A stretch of DNA of 10,383 nucleotides from Treponema sp. (GTDB taxonomy: Bacteria > Spirochaetota > Spirochaetia > Treponematales > Treponemataceae): positions 1-10,383 of the forward strand of contig JAEDJS010000066.1 in NCBI GenBank assembly GCA_016296205.1, given 5' to 3'. A program made the translations under genes and the position numbers. The notes beneath the pieces are model-generated. The model was not told the DNA's origin, did no database searches, and worked only from the letters and a program-made list of their open reading frames with translations. Below, one piece after another: positions 1-6,350 of the stretch (position 1 is its first letter; every line of letters starts with the position of its first letter).

Positions 1-5
1 AGCGT

Positions 6-46
6 AAAAAGTCAATCGATTGTTGAAACAATCTTCTTGACTTTTT
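6..46 (+). terminator. Hairpin with A-run and T-run flanks; terminator or leader structure
   Basis: AAAAAGTCAA (6-15) is perfectly complementary to TTGACTTTTT (37-46). Inside it a second stem forms between GATTGT (18-23) and ACAATC (28-33) around a 4-nt loop. The A-run on one side and T-run on the other would let it work as an intrinsic terminator on either strand, although the stem is GC-poor. It ends only 2 nt before the GGGAG ribosome binding site of the following ABC-F gene (49-53), and no promoter fits between hairpin and ATG. The ABC-F transcript must therefore begin upstream and pass through this structure. It may be the end of the preceding gene or part of the ABC-F leader. Confidence 0.5.
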
Positions 47-61
47 ATGGGAGTTGATTAG

Positions 62-1987
62 ATGGCGTTTGTGCAATTTTCAAAAGTCTCTCTGGCTTTT
101 GGCGATCGTGATATTCTCAAAGATGTAAGCGTAAACTTGCAGGCTGGAACAAAAGCAGCTTTAACAGGTGCAAATGGTGCCGGAAAATCAACTTTGATAA
201 AAATTATGGCAGGTTTACAGCAGCCCGACAGTGGACAGAGAATTGCTCAGAAGGATGCCCGGGTTGTTTATCTTCCACAGAGTGGCCTTGTTCACGCAGG
301 TTGTACACTTATTCAGGAAGCAGATAAAGCCTTTGAGTGGGGATATGACCTTCAGAAAAAAATTGACCAGCTTGGTGAACAGCAGAAGGTAGAAGAACAA
401 AGTGAACTTTTGCAGAAGCTTGAAGAAAGCGGATGGTATAGAAGGGACGCCCTTGCAGAAAGTGTTTTAATTGGTCTTGGATTTGACCGCAGTGATTTTA
501 ATAAGCGTACAGAAGAATTCAGCGGCGGATGGCAGATGCGTATTGCCCTTGCTAAATGTCTTATGTGTGGCCCGGACATTCTTCTGCTAGACGAACCTAC
601 AAACTATCTTGATATTGAAGCACGTAACTGGCTCGAAAAATTTCTTGCTGATTTTAACGGTGGATTTTTGCTTGTAAGCCACGACCGGTATTTTCTTGAT
701 CATACAATTAATGAAGTTTATGAGCTTTTTAACGGCGAACTAAAACGTTATCCGGGAAATTTTAGTCATTACGAACAGGTAAGACAAGTTGAACTTCAAA
801 CTTTGATTTCCCAGTATGAACAGCAGCAGCAGGAAATTCAAAAGCTTGAAGATTTTATTAATCGTTTTGGGTATAAAGCTACAAAGGCGGCTCAGGCTCA
901 GGAACGTCAGAAAATGCTTGATAAATTGCTGGAAAATAAAATTGAAATTCCTGAAAGCCTTAAAAAAATTCACTTTAGTTTTCCAGCGGCACCACATTCC
1001 GGTCAGCTGGTGCTAACTCTGGAAGGAATTAAAAAAAGTTACGATGGACAATTCAACGTAATTGACGGACTTGATTTTGTTCTTGAAAAAAATGAGCGGT
1101 TAGTTGTAGCAGGAAGAAACGGTGCTGGTAAATCAACTCTTTTAAAAATTATTTCCGGGGTTGATTCAACTTTTACTGGTAACATTAAACTTGGCAGTGG
1201 TGTGAGCATTGGTTACTTTAGCCAGGATAGTGCAGAAAAAATTTGCGGAAGTGAATCAATTCTTCAGCGGCTTGAAAATGAAGCTCCCCTTGAACTTGTT
1301 CCAAAAATCCGTGACATGCTTGGTGCATTTTTGTTCCGTGGCGATGATGTTTATAAAAGCATTAACGTTTTGAGTGGTGGAGAAAAAAGTAGAATTGCAC
1401 TTCTGGAACTTCTGTTAAAGCCAGTTAACCTTCTTGTTCTTGACGAACCAACAAACCACCTGGATATGCACTCAAAAGATGTTCTTCTTGAAGCATTAAA
1501 AGGGTTTGGCGGCACAGTAATTTTTGTTAGCCATGACCGTGGATTTATCGAAGATTTATCTACAAAAGTTCTTGAACTTCATCCTGGGAAATTTCGGGTA
1601 TTTCCTGGTGATTATAAATATTATATGCAGCGTCTTGAAGATGAAGAAAATGGAATTATTCCGTCTTTGGATCAGGCTGCTGTAAACAAAAAATCTGCAA
1701 GGGTCCAAGAAGCACCAGTTGTTGTAAGCGAGACAAAACGCAGTTGGGAAGAACAGAAAAAACTTGAAGCAGAACGGCGCAAATTAGAAAAAGAAGTTGC
1801 CCGATTAGAAAATGAAATTGCAGAGACAGAAAATAAAAAAAATGAATTGCAGGAACGGATGGGATTGCCAGAAGTTTATTCCAATGGTGAGGAGTGCAAA
1901 AAGATTCAAAATCAGATTAATGAACTGGACGTAAAACTTGATGCACTTAATCAGCAATGGGAAGAGGCTGCAGTTCAGTTGATGTAA
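62..1987 (+). CDS. ABC-F family ATP-binding protein, YheS/YdiF-like
   Basis: This is a soluble protein of 641 residues with two ABC ATPase domains and no membrane segments, the hallmark of the ABC-F family. ABC-F proteins act at the ribosomal E site during translation or antibiotic rescue rather than as transporters. Domain 1 has Walker A GANGAGKST (36-44), signature SGGW (154-157) and Walker B LLLDEP (174-179). Domain 2 has Walker A GRNGAGKST (351-359), signature LSGGE (437-441) and LDEP (460-463). The interdomain linker (about 235-310) contains FINRFGYKATKAAQAQER, typical of the P-site tRNA-interacting arm. After about residue 560 there is a charged coiled coil like the C-terminal domain of Uup, YheS and YdiF. 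The length matches YheS/YdiF (about 640) and exceeds EttA. The ATG has GGGAG 8 nt upstream. Family assignment is firm. The exact subfamily, and whether it confers resistance, cannot be decided here. Confidence 0.93.
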   Translation: MAFVQFSKVSLAFGDRDILKDVSVNLQAGTKAALTGANGAGKSTLIKIMAGLQQPDSGQRIAQKDARVVYLPQSGLVHAGCTLIQEADKAFEWGYDLQKKIDQLGEQQKVEEQSELLQKLEESGWYRRDALAESVLIGLGFDRSDFNKRTEEFSGGWQMRIALAKCLMCGPDILLLDEPTNYLDIEARNWLEKFLADFNGGFLLVSHDRYFLDHTINEVYELFNGELKRYPGNFSHYEQVRQVELQTLISQYEQQQQEIQKLEDFINRFGYKATKAAQAQERQKMLDKLLENKIEIPESLKKIHFSFPAAPHSGQLVLTLEGIKKSYDGQFNVIDGLDFVLEKNERLVVAGRNGAGKSTLLKIISGVDSTFTGNIKLGSGVSIGYFSQDSAEKICGSESILQRLENEAPLELVPKIRDMLGAFLFRGDDVYKSINVLSGGEKSRIALLELLLKPVNLLVLDEPTNHLDMHSKDVLLEALKGFGGTVIFVSHDRGFIEDLSTKVLELHPGKFRVFPGDYKYYMQRLEDEENGIIPSLDQAAVNKKSARVQEAPVVVSETKRSWEEQKKLEAERRKLEKEVARLENEIAETENKKNELQERMGLPEVYSNGEECKKIQNQINELDVKLDALNQQWEEAAVQLM

Positions 1988-1995
1988 TTAAAATG

Positions 1996-2027
1996 ATTAA
2001 ATTATTGCAGTATTAAATTATTGCAGT
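1996..2027. repeat. Perfect 16-bp tandem duplication upstream of galE
   Basis: ATTAAATTATTGCAGT occurs twice back to back, at 1996-2011 and 2012-2027, with no mismatch. It fills most of the 52-nt gap between the ABC-F stop codon and galE and ends 2 nt before the GGAGG of galE (2030-2034). A perfect copy suggests a recent slippage duplication. No strong promoter is visible in the gap, so galE may be read through from the ABC-F gene. Confidence 0.9.
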
Positions 2028-2039
2028 TCGGAGGTTTAC

Positions 2040-3014
2040 ATGAAGGTGTTAGTAATTGGTGGAGCTGGTTATATCGGTAGCCACGTAGTAAAGGAAATGA
2101 TGAAGGCAGGACACAGTGTTACTGTATTCGATAATTTGTCGTCAGGACTTAGACAGAATCTGTTTGCGCAGAATGATTTTATCCATGGTGACATTTTGAT
2201 TCCAGCAGAAATTGAATCAGCATTTGCTCGTGGTTTTGATGCATTTGTTCATCTTGCTGCATTTAAGGCCGCCGGTGAAAGTATGATTGAACCAGAAAAA
2301 TATTCTGTAAATAATTTAATCGGTACAATCAACATTATGAATGCTGCAGTTAAATTTAATTGTAAGAAAATGGTATTCTCATCAAGTGCCGCAACTTTTG
2401 GAAGCCCGGAATATTTGCCAATGGACGAAAATCATCCCCAGAATCCAGAAAATTATTATGGATTTACAAAACTGGAAATTGAACGCATTATGAAATGGTA
2501 TGATCAGCTTAAAGGATTAAGATTTGCAGCATTGCGTTATTTTAATGCCGCAGGTTATGATCCAGATGGTGAAGTAATTGGTTTGGAACAGAATCCGGCA
2601 AATCTCCTTCCACGCATTATGGAAGTTGCAATTGGAATGAAAACAGGAATGAAAGTTTTTGGAACAGATTACGATACTCGCGACGGTACATGTATCCGCG
2701 ATTACGTTCATGTTACAGACCTTGCTGATGCTCACGTAAAAGCTTTGGAGTACATAGACAAAAACGATAAGTCACTATCATTGAACCTGGGAACAGAAAA
2801 AGGAACAACTGTTCTTGAACTTTTGAACGCTGCAAGAAAAATTACAGGTAAAGAAATTCCAGCAGAAAATGTTGAACGCCGCCCAGGTGATCCAGCTTGT
2901 CTTTATACAACAAATAAAATGGCAAAAGAATTACTTGGCTGGGAACCAAAATATTCTGATGTTGAAACACTCATTTCTTCAACATGGAACGCATATCTTA
3001 AAAATCAGAAATAA
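2040..3014 (+). CDS. galE: UDP-glucose 4-epimerase
   Basis: GalE interconverts UDP-glucose and UDP-galactose using tightly bound NAD, supplying galactose units for glycolipids and surface polysaccharide. The 324-residue protein is an extended short-chain dehydrogenase. It has the N-terminal Rossmann motif GGAGYIGSH (7-15), the active-site SSSAATFG stretch with serine 116 in the catalytic position, and the Y-x-x-x-K pair Y140/K144. Further family blocks are RYFNAAGYDPDGEVIG and the later CIRDYVHVTDLADAH. Serine-to-tyrosine spacing is 24 residues, against 25 between S124 and Y149 in the E. coli enzyme. The length is slightly under the usual 330-340 residues, but both ends look complete. The ATG is preceded by GGAGG with a 5-nt spacer. 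It lies 52 nt after the ABC-F gene in the same direction. No other galactose-pathway gene is nearby. Action on UDP-N-acetyl sugars cannot be excluded. Confidence 0.95.
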   Translation: MKVLVIGGAGYIGSHVVKEMMKAGHSVTVFDNLSSGLRQNLFAQNDFIHGDILIPAEIESAFARGFDAFVHLAAFKAAGESMIEPEKYSVNNLIGTINIMNAAVKFNCKKMVFSSSAATFGSPEYLPMDENHPQNPENYYGFTKLEIERIMKWYDQLKGLRFAALRYFNAAGYDPDGEVIGLEQNPANLLPRIMEVAIGMKTGMKVFGTDYDTRDGTCIRDYVHVTDLADAHVKALEYIDKNDKSLSLNLGTEKGTTVLELLNAARKITGKEIPAENVERRPGDPACLYTTNKMAKELLGWEPKYSDVETLISSTWNAYLKNQK

Positions 3015-3017
3015 ATA

Positions 3018-3064
3018 GAATTAAAACTCCGGCTTCCATGAAATCTTGGGAGCTGTAATTTTTT
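3018..3064 (+). terminator. Possible weak terminator after galE
   Basis: AATTAAAACTCC (3018-3029) can pair with GGAGCTGTAATT (3049-3060) at 10 of 12 positions. The last Ts of that arm run on to give six consecutive Ts (3059-3064). The loop is long (about 19 nt) and can form only a short inner helix. It would separate galE from the downstream peptidase gene, but the imperfect stem makes this a tentative call. Confidence 0.3.
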
Positions 3065-3079
3065 ATAGTGGAAGAGAAA

Positions 3080-4315
3080 ATGGGAAACGAATTCGATCAG
3101 CTTAAAAAATATATTTACAGCAACACAGAAATGGTTGTAGAACTGGAAAAACTTCTTTGTGCTATTCCTGCATTGGCTCCAGAAAATAAAGGTGACGGTG
3201 AATGGGAAAAATGTGAAGCACTTGAAAAATTTTTAATATCAAAAGGAATTAAAAATATTCAGCATTATGACGCACCGGATAGCAGAGTAAGCAGGGGAAG
3301 CCGTCCAAATGTTGTTGCAACAATTCCTGGTAACAAGGATGATTACGCAATTTGGGTAATGGCTCATCTTGATATTGTTCCAGCCGGAGAATTAAGTCTG
3401 TGGAATTCGAACCCATTTGAAGCAATTGTAAAAGAAGGAAAAATTTTTGGCCGTGGTGTAGAAGACAATCAGCAGGGGCTTTGCAGTGGAGTGCTTGCTG
3501 CAATGAGTTTTGCTGGTCAGCATATTTTGCCGGAACATACAATCAAGCTTTTGTTTATGGCAGACGAAGAAGTGGGATCAAAATATGGAATGGGCTATCT
3601 TGTAGAAAATCATCTTGATATTTTTGGCAAGAACGATTTGATTCTTATTCCGGATGGAGGTGATCCTCTTGGCCAGACAATTGAAGTTGCAGAAAAAAAT
3701 ATTATGTGGCTCAAGTTTCATACAGAAGGAAAACAGACTCACGGCTCAAGACCAGATGAAGGAATCAATGCCCATCTTGCATCATGCGAATTAAGTTTGA
3801 TGATTCACAATCTTGGTAAAAAATTCAACAGAAAAGACAAGCTTTTTGAACCACCGGTAAGCACTTTTGAACCAACAATGAAACTTACGAATGTTGAAGG
3901 TGTAAACATTATTCCAGGTGATGATGTGATTTATTTTGACTGCAGAATTTTGCCATGCTATAAAATTGACCAGGTGATGGTGGAAGTAAAAAAATGTATG
4001 GAAAAAATCCAGAAAAAATATGGAGTTAAAATTTCTGTTGAATTTGTTCAGCGGGAAGAAAGTCCTGCAACTCCTGTTAATGCGCCAGTAGTTCTTAAAC
4101 TTAAGGAAGCCATTAAAAATGTGCACGGTATAGAAGGCAAAACTATTGGCATTGGTGGAGGAACAGTTGCCGCAGCTCTCAGAAACAAAGGGATAAATGC
4201 AGCGGTCTGGAGTACAATGGACGAAACTGCTCATCAGCCAAACGAATATTGTATAATCGAAAATATTTTAAAAGATGCTTCAACTATTGCATACATGTGT
4301 TGTGACGGAAAATAA
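3080..4315 (+). CDS. M20 family metallopeptidase (Sapep-like dipeptidase)
   Basis: This is a cytoplasmic di-metal peptidase or amidohydrolase of the M20 (PepV/Sapep/ArgE/DapE) superfamily, probably cleaving short peptides. From the ATG at 3080 it has 411 residues. All metal and catalytic positions can be traced: HLD (H96, D98), GRGVEDNQQG with D129 as bridging ligand, DEEVGS with E163 as general base and E164 as ligand, D192 in IPDGGD, and H385 in DETAHQPNEY. GGGTVAAALRNKGI near the C-terminus resembles the Sapep group. No signal peptide is present. A GTG at 3068 would add four residues, but its nearest GGGAG is 15 nt away. The ATG has GGAAG (3070-3074) 5 nt upstream, so I prefer it. The gene lies 2 nt before the lipoprotein gene and is probably cotranscribed with it. 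The substrate is unknown; dipeptides, including cell-wall-derived ones, are plausible. Confidence 0.9.
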   Translation: MGNEFDQLKKYIYSNTEMVVELEKLLCAIPALAPENKGDGEWEKCEALEKFLISKGIKNIQHYDAPDSRVSRGSRPNVVATIPGNKDDYAIWVMAHLDIVPAGELSLWNSNPFEAIVKEGKIFGRGVEDNQQGLCSGVLAAMSFAGQHILPEHTIKLLFMADEEVGSKYGMGYLVENHLDIFGKNDLILIPDGGDPLGQTIEVAEKNIMWLKFHTEGKQTHGSRPDEGINAHLASCELSLMIHNLGKKFNRKDKLFEPPVSTFEPTMKLTNVEGVNIIPGDDVIYFDCRILPCYKIDQVMVEVKKCMEKIQKKYGVKISVEFVQREESPATPVNAPVVLKLKEAIKNVHGIEGKTIGIGGGTVAAALRNKGINAAVWSTMDETAHQPNEYCIIENILKDASTIAYMCCDGK

Positions 4316-4317
4316 AA

Positions 4318-4860
4318 ATGAAACATTTTAAACTTTTAACATCAATTATTTTTTTTGTGATTCTTTCTTCCTGTGTCACCACTAATTCAATAGAAAATGA
4401 ACAGAGTTTTTTTGGTTTCTGGAATTCACATGATATGGAATATGTTGCAGAAGATATAGTAAAAGATATTGTAGAAAGTCACGCTTATCAATCCTGCTAT
4501 AGATATTTTGGAAGAAAGCCGGTTCTCTGTGCTGGGATTTTTGAAAACTTAAGCGGCGAAAATTTTGATACAAAAACTTTAACCTCAAAATTTAACCAGG
4601 AATTTAAAATTCAGAAGCTTGAATATGAGTTGATTGATACTTCCGATATTTTAAAAGTTCGCCAGAATGCAGAATCCGCCGGCTGTGATTTATTTATTGC
4701 AGGTTCTGTAAAAACTGTTGTAGAAAATATGCAGGGCAAAATGAGCCGCCGTTTTATAGTTACAGCAAATCTTTATGATCTTTCTGCAGACAGAAAATTA
4801 TGGACCGGCGAACACAGTCAGATAGTAAAAACCATCCGAAAATATGCGAAATTGAAATAA
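4318..4860 (+). CDS. LpoB-like lipoprotein (putative PBP activator)
   Basis: A 180-residue predicted lipoprotein. The signal peptide has basic residues K2 and K5, a hydrophobic core (6-16) and a lipobox LSSC with cysteine 19 as the lipidated residue. The mature part follows the LpoB pattern: DMEYVAEDIVKDIV near the start, then KPVLCAGIFENLSGENFDTKTL (here PVL to TKTL, about 68-88), a central AGCDLFIAGSV, and a terminal LYDL...LWTGEHSQIVKTI block. In gammaproteobacteria LpoB is an outer-membrane lipoprotein that stimulates penicillin-binding protein PBP1b. A similar role in peptidoglycan synthesis is inferred here from sequence pattern only. The ATG is 2 nt after the stop codon of the M20 gene with only a weak GGAA upstream (4307-4310), so translational coupling is likely. 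The alternative is a generic spirochaetal lipoprotein of the same fold. Confidence 0.75.
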   Translation: MKHFKLLTSIIFFVILSSCVTTNSIENEQSFFGFWNSHDMEYVAEDIVKDIVESHAYQSCYRYFGRKPVLCAGIFENLSGENFDTKTLTSKFNQEFKIQKLEYELIDTSDILKVRQNAESAGCDLFIAGSVKTVVENMQGKMSRRFIVTANLYDLSADRKLWTGEHSQIVKTIRKYAKLK

Positions 4861-4878
4861 TGGGGTTCAATAAGTCCT

Positions 4879-4903
4879 GTCATGCTGAACCTGATTCAGC
4901 ATC
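4879..4903 (+). repeat. GTCAT-type hairpin element, upstream flank copy
   Basis: The dyad has ATGCTGAA (4882-4889) pairing perfectly with TTCAGCAT (4895-4902) around the 5-nt loop CCTGA, preceded by GTC. It starts 18 nt after the lipoprotein stop codon. It has the same architecture as the central repeats but lies in the opposite orientation to them, with a different and compensated stem sequence. No T-run follows, so it is not a standard intrinsic terminator. Confidence 0.85.
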
Positions 4904-4924
4904 CCAATCACCACAAAGTTCCCC

Positions 4925-5215
4925 AGAGATTCCGGATCAGGTCCGGAATGACACACTTGGCTCGGAATGACACACTTAGCCTCAGAGATTCCGGATCAGA
5001 TCCGGAATGACACACTTGATTCGGAATGACACACTTAGTCCTAAGAGATTCCGGATCAGGTCCGGAATGACACACTTGGCCCGGAATGACACACTTAGTC
5101 CTCAGAGATTCCGGATCAGGTCCGGAATGACACATTAGTCCGGAATGACACACTTGGCTCGGAATGACGCACTTAGTCCTAAGAGATTCCGGATCAGGTC
5201 CGGAATGACACACTT
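4925..5215 (-). repeat. Tandem array of five hairpin repeats (about 60-bp unit)
   Basis: Units start with AGAGATT at 4925, 4984, 5044, 5104 and 5182, giving spacings of 59, 60, 60 and 78 bp. Each unit holds a perfect dyad ATTCCGGA-N5-TCCGGAAT followed by GACACACTT or a close variant. The first four units then add a half element, CGGAATGACACACTT, without its partner arm. Unit 4 has two such halves, which explains its extra length. The tail GGAATGAC therefore appears ten times in about 290 bp. Read on the minus strand each dyad begins with GTCAT, the same start as the flank copies. The array lies between the convergent lipoprotein and mraY genes. This type of GTCAT dyad is scattered in many bacterial genomes as a REP-like element; function here is unknown. 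Confidence 0.93.
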
Positions 5216-5218
5216 TTT

Positions 5219-5265
5219 GTCATCCTGAAACACCCCACCCGTCATCCTGAACTGGATTCAGGATC
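5219..5265 (+). repeat. GTCAT-type hairpin element, downstream flank copy plus half copy
   Basis: A half element GTCATCCTGAA sits at 5219-5229, directly after a T5 run (5214-5218). A complete dyad follows at 5241-5265: ATCCTGAA (5244-5251) pairs perfectly with TTCAGGAT (5257-5264) around loop CTGGA. It ends 5 bp short of the mraY stop codon on the opposite strand. Orientation matches the upstream flank copy and opposes the five central units. As a minus-strand transcript end it has no T-run, so a terminator role for mraY is uncertain. Confidence 0.85.
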
Positions 5266-5270
5266 TCACT

Positions 5271-6338
5271 CTATCTAATCTTAAAGAACAATCCCAAAAT
5301 TGCAATTGTAATTAAAATTTGAGTAATCATGAATTTAATCAGAACCTGTGTTGGAGACCAGCCGTGGTTTTTTCTCATATGGTCGTGAAGGGGGAATCTT
5401 ACCTTTTCAAAAATAGTAATGTGCAGGAATCTTTTAAGAGCAACTTTTAAAAGTCCCATTCCACCGTTAATAAAAATAATTGAACTTGTGGCCAGGAACA
5501 TCAAAGGGTTTCCGGTAACCATAACAGCAATACCAATAAAAAATCCTAAAGCACGGCTTCCGGCATCACCCATTAAAACATTACTTGGAAAAGCGTTGTG
5601 CCATAAATATCCCATTAATACTCCGGCTAAACAGAAAGTAATTACTGCCCAGCTTGCACCATTATTAATGTGAGGAACAAGAAGGTAGTCTGCAATAACC
5701 TGATGGCCCAGAATAAAGTAGAAAATTGAACCTAACGCAATTAATGCTACAAGAACAAGTGTTGAACTAAGGCCGTCTACACCATCTGTACAGTTAGTTG
5801 TGTTTACAGAAGCCCAGAGACAAATTGTGGTAATGATAATATAAAGCCACATCGGAATATTAACTGGATTTTTTATAAACGGGAACCAGAAAGTAAGACC
5901 GTTATTTGATTTTGAGTTAAAGTAAGCAAGAAGACCGGCTGCAGCTCCGCAGATAACCAGGTCCAGCAAAGCTTTTCTGTATTCGCCCCAGCTGTTTACA
6001 CTTTTGTCGTCAAGAAAACCAGTGAGCATCATAAGCCAGGTTAAAACAAGAATTCCACATTGAAGTAAATCAAGAGGAACAAAAATCAAACTAAGAAGAA
6101 CAAAAATTGTAACAAAAACAATACCGCTTCCTGTTGGCTTTCCTTTCGCAGCTTCAGCAGTGAGAGTGAATTCCCGTCCTCTGTCGTGAGGAAGAACGTT
6201 GTAAAATTTTGGAATGATTTTCCATGTAACTAAAAATCCAATGTAAAGAGCGGCACTGATGAGCAATGTATATGATTGCAAAAGACGTGCAGGCCCCCAG
6301 TATTGTTTAAGAATTCCACCAAGATAATAAAGCATCAT
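5271..6338 (-). CDS. mraY: Phospho-N-acetylmuramoyl-pentapeptide-transferase, divergent
   Basis: MraY transfers phospho-MurNAc-pentapeptide from UDP to undecaprenyl phosphate, making lipid I at the inner face of the cytoplasmic membrane. The 355-residue protein is strongly hydrophobic with about ten membrane segments, as expected. Family blocks are present in order: KPTGSG (67-72), GFLDDK with the aspartate pair D110/D111, VNTTNCTDGVDGL (178-190), MGDAGS with D258, and the C-terminal loop PLHDH (316-320) followed by GWSPTQVLIKF. Two blocks are unusual: KPTGSG replaces the common GTPTMGG form, and HDH replaces the HHH triad. The start has two adjacent ATGs (6338 and 6335); GGAG (6345-6342) is better spaced for the second. 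It follows ychF by 12 nt on the same strand and has no visible promoter of its own. A related polyprenyl-phosphate sugar-phosphate transferase is possible but less likely. Confidence 0.87.
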   Translation of the reverse strand: MMLYYLGGILKQYWGPARLLQSYTLLISAALYIGFLVTWKIIPKFYNVLPHDRGREFTLTAEAAKGKPTGSGIVFVTIFVLLSLIFVPLDLLQCGILVLTWLMMLTGFLDDKSVNSWGEYRKALLDLVICGAAAGLLAYFNSKSNNGLTFWFPFIKNPVNIPMWLYIIITTICLWASVNTTNCTDGVDGLSSTLVLVALIALGSIFYFILGHQVIADYLLVPHINNGASWAVITFCLAGVLMGYLWHNAFPSNVLMGDAGSRALGFFIGIAVMVTGNPLMFLATSSIIFINGGMGLLKVALKRFLHITIFEKVRFPLHDHMRKNHGWSPTQVLIKFMITQILITIAILGLFFKIR

Positions 6339-6350
6339 TAACTCCAGAAA

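Noticed and set aside
3064..3069. TATAGT as a -10 box for the M20 gene, which would also give a very short leader
   Set aside because: There is no acceptable -35 sequence 16-18 bp upstream, and the hexamer lies in an AT-rich run.
3068..3079. GTG start for the M20 peptidase
   Set aside because: Its nearest GGGAG is 15 nt away, and the ATG at 3080 has a closer purine-rich site. The difference is four residues and remains arguable.
3791..4234. 147-codon minus-strand open frame
   Set aside because: It lies wholly inside the M20 peptidase gene on the other strand, and its phenylalanine- and asparagine-rich product is typical of antisense reading of AT-rich coding DNA. Other overlapping frames of 60-130 codons were rejected for the same reason.
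4908..5213. Minus-strand open frame of 101 codons with a CHSGPDPESLR-type repeating protein
   Set aside because: It is the translation of the approximately 60-bp hairpin repeats, whose unit length is mostly a multiple of three. It has no ribosome binding site and no domain. Such translations are a known annotation artefact of these repeats.
4925..5215. CRISPR array
   Set aside because: The units are contiguous tandem copies with near-identical sequence throughout. There are no unique spacers of constant length and no cas gene is nearby.
5271..6338. WecA/TagO-type transferase instead of MraY
   Set aside because: The DGVDGL block, MGDAGS and the PLHDH...GW loop order fit MraY better, despite the altered KPTGSG and HDH motifs.
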